This document shows, piece by piece, positions 13,299 to 18,604 of a stretch of 18,604 nucleotides of DNA (position 1 is the first letter of the stretch; every line of letters begins with the position of its first letter). The stretch spans positions 1-18,604 of the forward strand of contig CAZYTO010000088.1 of NCBI GenBank assembly GCA_964650405.1. The letters are read 5' to 3'. The stretch comes from CAZYTO01 sp964650405. GTDB lineage: Bacteria > Acidobacteriota > Thermoanaerobaculia > Gp7-AA8. A program made the position numbers and the translations under genes. The notes beneath the pieces were generated by a model. The model was not told where the DNA came from. It saw nothing but the letters and a program-made list of their open reading frames with translations, and ran no database searches.

Positions 13299-15458
13299 TT
13301 ACGAAGCCGCCAGCAGGCTCTGCCCGGACTCCAGGACCTCGGTAAGGGTTCTCATCATGACGTCGAAGTCGTACGGCTTGACCAGCAGGGCCACGTTCGG
13401 CTTCCGGAGGTACTCCTCGAGGTAATTCGGGTCGGCGTGGCCCGACGAGAAGAGTACAGGCAGCTCAGGCCAGCGCTTGGCAATGCGGCGGTAGACGTCC
13501 ACTCCGTCCATGTCGGGCAGGCCGATGTCGAGCACGACGGCATCCGGCTTGTGTTGCTCGATGGCAGGGAGGGCCGCGGCGCCCGTGGTGACGAGCGTGA
13601 CCCGAATGCCTTCGAGCTCGAGCAGCGTCTGCACGCCGGCCGCGACGCAGGTTTCGTCCTCCACGAGCAGGATTCGGCGCACCGGAAGCGGCGCGGTATC
13701 TTCCTCAGCGTCGTCGATGCGCACGAGCGGTGAGGCCGCCGGCAGGAGGATGTGGAACGTCGAGCCCCGGCCCGGCTCGCTCTGCGCGAACATCTTTCCT
13801 CCGTGCCTCGTCACGATTTGGTAGCTGACGGCCAGGCCCAGCCCGGTGCCTCCCGGTTTGGTCGTGAAAAGCGGCTCGAAGACATGCCCGAGCTGCTCAC
13901 GGGTCATGCCAGTGCCGTCATCCGAGATCTGAATGTGCACGTACTGGTCGGGAGTCTTCACCACGCCGAAGTCGAACGTCCCGAAGCTCCTGGCCACGTC
14001 GGCGGCAATGCGCAGCTCCCCTCCTCTCCCGGCCATCGCATCGCGGGCGTTGATGGCGAGATTTGTCACCACCTGGGCGACCTGGTGCGGGTCGGCCGCG
14101 ACGTGAATGTCCTCGGCAACGTCGATGCTCACGCGAACCCCGGGGCCGAGGACCGAGCGCGTCTCCCGTTCCCAGCCGGCGAAGAACGCGGCGACGTCGA
14201 CACACTGGAGGGCCGGGTCGGCGGGACGGGTATAGCGGAGGATCTCATCCGTGATGCGCTTGCCGCGGCGGACGGCGTGGAGCATGTGGCTGATGGGCTC
14301 ATTCAGATCGCCGGGCGCGCGGCGGCGTACGACTTCGAGATTCGGCTGGATGCCCATCAGGACGTTGTTGAACTCATGGGCGATCGACGCCGCGATCCGT
14401 CCCAGGCTGCTGACACGTCTGGCCTGGGCCAACTGGTCGGCGAGCTGCTTCCGCTCGGTGATGTCCATGGCCGCCCCCACCGCGCGTACTACGCGCTTCT
14501 GGGCGTCGCGCACGAGGTAACCGCGGTCGAGGACATTGGCATACGAGCCGTCGGCGCGGAGAAAGCGGTATTCGTCCGACCAGGAAAGCTGACCCGTCTC
14601 GAACGCGACCCGGAAGGAATCGATCACGTGCTGCCGGTCCTGCGGATGGATGAGAGCGAGCCATTCGCTCTCGGTTCGCGGCATCTGCGCCGGCTCGTAA
14701 CCGAACAGAGCCTGGAACCCGTCACCCCGCCACGTCTCATTGGCAAGGATGTCGTGATCCCAGACGGCATCGTTCGTGGCCCGGGCCAGCAATTGAAACC
14801 GCTCCTCGTTCTCACGCAGCAGCAGCACGGCGCGCTTCTCCAGATCCTCATTCGTCCGCAGCAGCGCCTCCTCCGCCAGCTTGCGGGCGGTGATGTCGCG
14901 CGCGACCCAGATCACCTGCGTGGCGTTCAAACGCGAGACAGCGGCGGAAAACCAGACCGTGTTGCCGCGCATCTGCTGCGTGTAGTCCACGTTGATCGTG
15001 CGCCGCTCTTCCAGGGCCATGCGGATGTACTGAAGGAAGAACTCCGCCTCTTGTGACGGAAAGAGGTCCGACACTCGCTGGCCGATGAGATCGCCCGGCG
15101 GGCGGTAGAGAGGATCGGGATTGGTGTCGACGATCTCCACATACGTCCCCTCCTCGTCGAGCACGAGGATGACGTCGTCCATCGATGCCAGCAGCGCTCG
15201 CAGCTTCGTGGCGGCGGCGCGGTAGCGCTCGAGGGCCGCGACGGCCAGAACGAGGATGGCTACGGTAACGGCACGCTCTCCCAATTGCGCCAGCGTGTGG
15301 CTCGTCGCCGCGACGGCGCTCATGCCGGCGGCGACGAGGGCGACGATCTGCAACCACGGCGGAATGCTTCGGGCGACGCGCACGCCTCGCTGGAGCTCAA
15401 GGAACGTGCCTCGTTCTCTTAGGCCATAACAGGCTGCACTACTGTGACTTAGCCACAC
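13299..15458 (-). CDS. Hybrid sensor histidine kinase with two PAS domains and a receiver
   Basis: A 719-aa membrane-bound kinase. Two hydrophobic segments (about 35-53 and 62-76) anchor it with almost no periplasmic sensing loop, followed by PAS1 (about 85-195), PAS2 with PAC (about 215-335, ending MDITERKQ), a HisKA helix with phospho-accepting His361 in ASIAHEFNNVLMGI, a HATPase domain (N470 in TNLAINARDAM; ISDDGTGM; FTTKPGGTGLGLAV) and a C-terminal receiver (EDE at 600-602, phospho-acceptor Asp644 in VVLDIGLPDMDG, Lys694). The HEFNN box and C-terminal receiver resemble NtrB-like hybrid kinases. No output regulator is nearby, so the partner is unknown. The GTG start 15458 overlaps the upstream aminotransferase-like gene by 10 nt; another GTG at 15383 would give 694 aa without overlap. 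Confidence 0.9.
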   Translation of the reverse strand: MWLSHSSAACYGLRERGTFLELQRGVRVARSIPPWLQIVALVAAGMSAVAATSHTLAQLGERAVTVAILVLAVAALERYRAAATKLRALLASMDDVILVLDEEGTYVEIVDTNPDPLYRPPGDLIGQRVSDLFPSQEAEFFLQYIRMALEERRTINVDYTQQMRGNTVWFSAAVSRLNATQVIWVARDITARKLAEEALLRTNEDLEKRAVLLLRENEERFQLLARATNDAVWDHDILANETWRGDGFQALFGYEPAQMPRTESEWLALIHPQDRQHVIDSFRVAFETGQLSWSDEYRFLRADGSYANVLDRGYLVRDAQKRVVRAVGAAMDITERKQLADQLAQARRVSSLGRIAASIAHEFNNVLMGIQPNLEVVRRRAPGDLNEPISHMLHAVRRGKRITDEILRYTRPADPALQCVDVAAFFAGWERETRSVLGPGVRVSIDVAEDIHVAADPHQVAQVVTNLAINARDAMAGRGGELRIAADVARSFGTFDFGVVKTPDQYVHIQISDDGTGMTREQLGHVFEPLFTTKPGGTGLGLAVSYQIVTRHGGKMFAQSEPGRGSTFHILLPAASPLVRIDDAEEDTAPLPVRRILLVEDETCVAAGVQTLLELEGIRVTLVTTGAAALPAIEQHKPDAVVLDIGLPDMDGVDVYRRIAKRWPELPVLFSSGHADPNYLEEYLRKPNVALLVKPYDFDVMMRTLTEVLESGQSLLAAS

Positions 15459-16735
15459 CGTCCTGCTGAGCCGGCATGTCCGATTTCTGCTACTGCGTTC
15501 GATTTTCGGACAGCCTTGATCAACCGGTGCACATCATCCGCCGTCGAATAGCAGGCACAACCCACGCGGACGACTTCCGGCACGCCGAGGCGCGCCACGG
15601 CGGTCTCGGCGTAGAAGTCGCCATGGCTCACGAACAGGCCCTCGGCGGCCAGGCTGCGAGCGACGTTTTCGCAGGAGACGCCACGCAATGTGAATGCAAC
15701 CGTCGGCGTACGCCGCCGGCCGGGAGGAGGACCGTAGAGAGTGAGCCCGTCGATCGAGCCGAGTCCTGACCAGAGGAGGCGAAGGAGCTCGTCTCCTCGC
15801 TCGTGAAACGCCTGGAACGTCTCACGCAGCCGGTCACGTCGCGATTGGCCCCGACTGTCCGCACCCGCCACCGCACGGGGAGTCACGTCGGAGGCGAGCG
15901 ACGCCAGCCAATCCACGACGCCGCGGATGCCGGCGATCCCCTCGTGATTCTGCGTCCCCGTCTCCGCGCGCTCAGGCCCGGTGTCGGGAGCAGGGCTCAC
16001 TTTCGGGAACGGAAGCCCGGCCAGAAGCCCTTCTCGCGCGTAGAGAATGCCGGCGTGAGGACCGTAGAACTTGTACGACGAACAGGCCAGGAAGTCGCAG
16101 CGCAGCTCCCGTACGTCGAGGAGCTCGTGGGGAACGAGGTGCACGGCATCGACGAATAGCAGAGCGTCCGGCGCCATGGCCCGGATCCGGGCCAGGTCGT
16201 TGATGGTCCCGATCGCGTTCGACGCCCCGCCGGCCGCGATGAGTCTCGTCTTCGCATTGACGAGCGACTCCATCTGCCCGTAGTCGAGCTGACCGTTCTC
16301 TGGAATCATGCGCGCCACCCGGACGACGATGCCGAAGTCGCGCTCGATGGCCCGCCAGGGATCGACGTTGGCGTGGTGATCGAGCTCCGTCACGATCACT
16401 TCGTCGCCTGCGCTCCACCTGCGGCCGAGCGCACGGGCCAGGTGGAACGTCAGCGAGGTCATGTTGTTGCCGAAGACGATCTCCGCCGGCTGGGCATTGA
16501 GCAGATCTGCGCACGCCTCGCGTGCGGCGAGGAGGATGGCGTCCGTCTCTTCGCTGGCCGGATACGCCCAGTGCGTATTGGCGTTGTGGTGGAAGAGATA
16601 GTCGTTCATCGCCTCGGCTACGGCGCGCGGGACCTGCGTTCCGCCGGGCGCATCGAAGTAGGCGACCGCGTGGCCGTTGTGCAGGCGCTGCAGCGCTGGA
16701 AAGTACGAGCGGATGTCTTCCGTGGATGCGATCAT
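15449..16735 (-). CDS. Cysteine-desulfurase-like class V aminotransferase (VC1184-type subfamily)
   Basis: PLP enzyme of 428 aa. The N-terminus IRSYFPAL and YFDAPGGTQVPRAVAEAMNDYL and the motif HHNANTHWAYPAS match the cysteine-desulfurase-like family typified by Vibrio VC1184 (TIGR01976), not classic IscS/SufS. Also seen: GNNMTSLTFHLARALG, the cofactor-stacking ELDHHANVDPW (His121), FVDAVH (Asp196 for the PLP nitrogen), and CSSYKFYGPHAG with PLP Lys222. The C-terminal GCACYSTADDVHRLI holds Cys393 and Cys395 where relatives often have a non-Cys G-A-Y-NT pattern. Desulfurase activity is unproven for this subfamily. The gene starts 12 nt from the divergent coaA and its end overlaps the sensor kinase start. 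Confidence 0.85.
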   Translation of the reverse strand: MIASTEDIRSYFPALQRLHNGHAVAYFDAPGGTQVPRAVAEAMNDYLFHHNANTHWAYPASEETDAILLAAREACADLLNAQPAEIVFGNNMTSLTFHLARALGRRWSAGDEVIVTELDHHANVDPWRAIERDFGIVVRVARMIPENGQLDYGQMESLVNAKTRLIAAGGASNAIGTINDLARIRAMAPDALLFVDAVHLVPHELLDVRELRCDFLACSSYKFYGPHAGILYAREGLLAGLPFPKVSPAPDTGPERAETGTQNHEGIAGIRGVVDWLASLASDVTPRAVAGADSRGQSRRDRLRETFQAFHERGDELLRLLWSGLGSIDGLTLYGPPPGRRRTPTVAFTLRGVSCENVARSLAAEGLFVSHGDFYAETAVARLGVPEVVRVGCACYSTADDVHRLIKAVRKSNAVAEIGHAGSAGRCG

Positions 16736-16747
16736 TCGGGACGCATT

Positions 16748-17671
16748 ATGCCGGACGCCTCTCCCTACCTGACCTTCACGCGCGAGGCCTGGTTACGTCT
16801 TCGCGGCGAAACGCCCATGACCCTGGACGACGCCGACATGGCCGAGCTTTCCGGTATCACCGAAAAGCTGTCACTGTCGGAAGTCGAGGAGGTCTACCTG
16901 CCGCTGTCGCGCCTCCTCAACCTCCACATCGCGGCGGTCCAGGAGCTGCATCGCGTCTCTTCCCGCTTCCTCGGCACCCTTGCGCCGCGCGTGCCATACG
17001 TCGTGGCCATCGCCGGCAGCGTTTCGGCGGGGAAGTCGACGACCGCGCGCGTACTGCGAAAGCTTCTCAGCCGCTGGCCCAACCATCCGCGGGTCGACCT
17101 CGTCACGACCGACGGCTTTCTCCATCCGAACGCCACGCTCGAGTCCCGCGGCATCATGCACCGCAAGGGCTTCCCCGAAAGCTACGACCGCGCCCGGCTC
17201 CTTCGCTTCGTCGCCGATCTGAAGTCGGGCCTTTCGCCGCTGCACGTCCCGCTCTACTCGCACCTGGAGTACGACGTCCTGCGCGACGAAGATCAGCTCA
17301 TCGACCATCCCGACATCGTCATCCTGGAGGGGCTCAACGTCCTGCAGAGCGGGACCGAGCACACCCTCTTCGTCTCGGACTACGTCGATTTCTCCATCTA
17401 CGTCGACGCGCCGGAGGAGGAGCTGGAGGCCTGGTTCTTCCACCGCTTCCGCACCCTGCGCGAGACCGCCTTTCGCGATCCGCGGTCGTTCTTTCACCGC
17501 TACGCGTCCATGCCGGAAGAGGAGGCTCTGGCCATGGCTCGGAACGCATGGGAAAACATCAACCTGGTCAACCTTCGCGAGAACATCGAGCCGACGCGCG
17601 AACGGGCACGGCTGGTGCTGGTCAAAGGGCCGGAACACGTGGTGGAGCGGGTGCTGCTGCGGAGGCTGTAA
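16748..17671 (+). CDS. coaA: Type I pantothenate kinase
   Basis: Phosphorylates pantothenate with ATP, the first and rate-limiting step of coenzyme A synthesis. The 307-aa product is close to E. coli CoaA (316). Seen: N-terminal YLTFTREAWLRLR; IAGSVSAGKSTTARVL (88-103) with Walker A Lys96; VDLVTTDGFLHPNATLESRG (116-135) with the catalytic/binding Asp122; MHRKGFPESYD; the pantothenate-region PLYSHLEYDVL; VILEGLNVLQ; and DFSIYVDAPEEELEAWF. The C-terminus WENINLVNLRENIEPTRERARLVL is diagnostic. ATG 16748 is the natural start; the frame stays open further upstream but would run antisense through the divergent gene. No strong Shine-Dalgarno is present. It ends 6 nt from the convergent rho. Confidence 0.95.
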   Translation: MPDASPYLTFTREAWLRLRGETPMTLDDADMAELSGITEKLSLSEVEEVYLPLSRLLNLHIAAVQELHRVSSRFLGTLAPRVPYVVAIAGSVSAGKSTTARVLRKLLSRWPNHPRVDLVTTDGFLHPNATLESRGIMHRKGFPESYDRARLLRFVADLKSGLSPLHVPLYSHLEYDVLRDEDQLIDHPDIVILEGLNVLQSGTEHTLFVSDYVDFSIYVDAPEEELEAWFFHRFRTLRETAFRDPRSFFHRYASMPEEEALAMARNAWENINLVNLRENIEPTRERARLVLVKGPEHVVERVLLRRL

Positions 17672-17677
17672 GGACGA

Positions 17678-18604
17678 TTACATGCTCGACATCGAGTTCA
17701 GGAACTCGCCGTTCGTCCGCGTCTTATCCAGCTTCTCCACCAGCAGCTCCATCGACTCCACGGTCGACAGCGGGGAGAAGACCTTGCGCAGGACCCAGAT
17801 GCGATTGAGCTCGTTCCGCTCCAGCAGGAGCTCTTCCTTGCGCGTGCCCGACTTGTTGATGTCGATGGCCGGGAAGACGCGCTTGTCGGAGAGCTTGCGG
17901 TCGAGGTGCACTTCCATGTTGCCTGTACCCTTGAACTCCTCGAAGATCACATCGTCCATGCGCGAGCCGGTGTCGATGAGGGCGGTGGCGATGATGGTCA
18001 GCGAGCCCCCTTCCTCGACGTTACGGGCCGAGCCGAAGAAGCGCTTCGGGCGCTGCAGCGCGTTCGAGTCGACGCCGCCCGACAGGACCTTGCCGGACGG
18101 AGGCACCACCGTGTTGTAGGCGCGGGCCAGGCGGGTGATGGAGTCGAGCAGGATGACCACGTCGCGCTTGTGCTCGACGAGGCGCTTGGCCTTCTCGATC
18201 ACCATCTCCGCCACCTGTACGTGACGCGAGGCCGGCTCGTCGAAGGTCGAGGAGATCACCTCTCCCTTGACCGAGCGCTGCATGTCGGTGACTTCTTCCG
18301 GGCGCTCGTCGATGAGCAGGACGATGAGCGTGACTTCGGGATGGTTGGCGGTGATGGAGTTGGCGATGGCCTGCAGGATCATCGTCTTGCCGGTGCGCGG
18401 CGGGGCCACGATGAGACCGCGCTGGCCCTTGCCGACCGGCGCGATGAGATCGAGCACGCGCGAGGACATGTTCGACATGGCCTCGAGCCTGATGCGGTTC
18501 TGCGGGTAGAGTGGCGTGAGGTTGTCGAAGAGGGTCTTCTCGCGCGCCACGTCGGGGTGCTCGAAGTTGACCGCTTCGACCTTGATCAGGGCGAAGTAGC
18601 GCTC
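17678..18604 (-). CDS. rho: Transcription termination factor Rho, partial (5' end outside window)
   Basis: Hexameric RNA-dependent ATPase that ends transcription. The C-terminal 308 residues are visible and in frame to the right edge (first visible residues ERYFALIKVEAVNFEHPD). They cover the end of the RNA-binding domain and the whole ATPase domain: Walker A in APPRTGKT, LLIDERPEEVTDM, the STFDEPASRHVQVAEMVIEKAKR helix, Walker B in VVILLDSITRLARAYN, the Q-loop SGGVDSNALQRPKRFFGSARN, the R-loop FKGTGN and the arginine-finger region DINKSGTRKEELL. The sequence is very close to the family across this range. The protein would normally be about 420 aa or longer; any N-terminal insertion typical of some high-GC lineages cannot be seen. 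Confidence 0.97.
   Translation of the reverse strand, partial: ERYFALIKVEAVNFEHPDVAREKTLFDNLTPLYPQNRIRLEAMSNMSSRVLDLIAPVGKGQRGLIVAPPRTGKTMILQAIANSITANHPEVTLIVLLIDERPEEVTDMQRSVKGEVISSTFDEPASRHVQVAEMVIEKAKRLVEHKRDVVILLDSITRLARAYNTVVPPSGKVLSGGVDSNALQRPKRFFGSARNVEEGGSLTIIATALIDTGSRMDDVIFEEFKGTGNMEVHLDRKLSDKRVFPAIDINKSGTRKEELLLERNELNRIWVLRKVFSPLSTVESMELLVEKLDKTRTNGEFLNSMSSM

Noticed and set aside
13752..15056. 434-codon plus-strand frame opposite the sensor kinase
   Set aside because: The kinase frame carries all expected catalytic motifs; the opposite frame has none and is a composition artefact.

Overview
The window is a GC-rich stretch of a bacterial chromosome with 13 complete or partial protein-coding genes and one scaffold gap (ten Ns at 572-581), so it comes from a draft or metagenomic assembly. 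A diderm (Gram-negative) host is indicated by an MCE/MlaE/MlaF-type lipid transporter, a PBP1b-like class A penicillin-binding protein with a UB2H-like region, and a periplasmic SIMPL-domain protein. The gene mix would suit an uncultured Acidobacteriota-like lineage, but that is an impression and not a result. No rRNA, tRNA, CRISPR array, insertion sequence or prophage gene was found.

Layout. 1-1043 (minus): gapped, edge-truncated 2-amino-3-ketobutyrate CoA ligase (kbl). 1135-1767 (minus): cysteine dioxygenase, with a readable promoter. 2058-3344 (plus): purA, divergent from the dioxygenase. 3407-4165 (minus): secreted SIMPL/DUF541 protein. 4275-4833 (minus): small HicB-HicA toxin-antitoxin pair with a perfect palindrome between the genes. 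4919-7182 (minus): two-gene UDP-sugar operon, UDP-glucose dehydrogenase then UDP-glucuronate decarboxylase, making UDP-xylose. 7367-10496 (minus): mlaE-mlaF-mlaD lipid-transport operon. 10712-13228 (minus): PBP1b-like peptidoglycan synthase. 13299-15458 (minus): hybrid PAS sensor kinase. 15449-16735 (minus): cysteine-desulfurase-like PLP enzyme overlapping the kinase gene. 16748-17671 (plus): pantothenate kinase coaA. 17678-18604 (minus): rho, truncated by the right edge.

How the genes work together. Most are housekeeping or envelope functions. The minus-strand block 4919-13228 combines nucleotide-sugar synthesis, phospholipid transport and peptidoglycan synthesis, which fits an envelope-maintenance neighbourhood. 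Gene packing is tight: one-base stop/start overlaps (TAGTG, TGATG), a 12-nt head-to-head gap and a 6-nt tail-to-tail gap.

No obviously new multi-gene system is visible. The most unusual signals are (1) intergenic short tandem repeats built on 7-8-nt units such as GGGCGAA, GGCGAGC and GCGAACA, often also present as inverted copies; (2) an MCE protein with five ~40-residue repeats and a Thr/Pro tail encoded by a 27-bp tandem repeat; and (3) the hicB-hicA spacer palindrome. No stretch longer than 300 bases lacks a gene; the longest, the 290-nt space at 1768-2057, holds the cysteine dioxygenase promoter, a possible purA promoter and inverted repeats.
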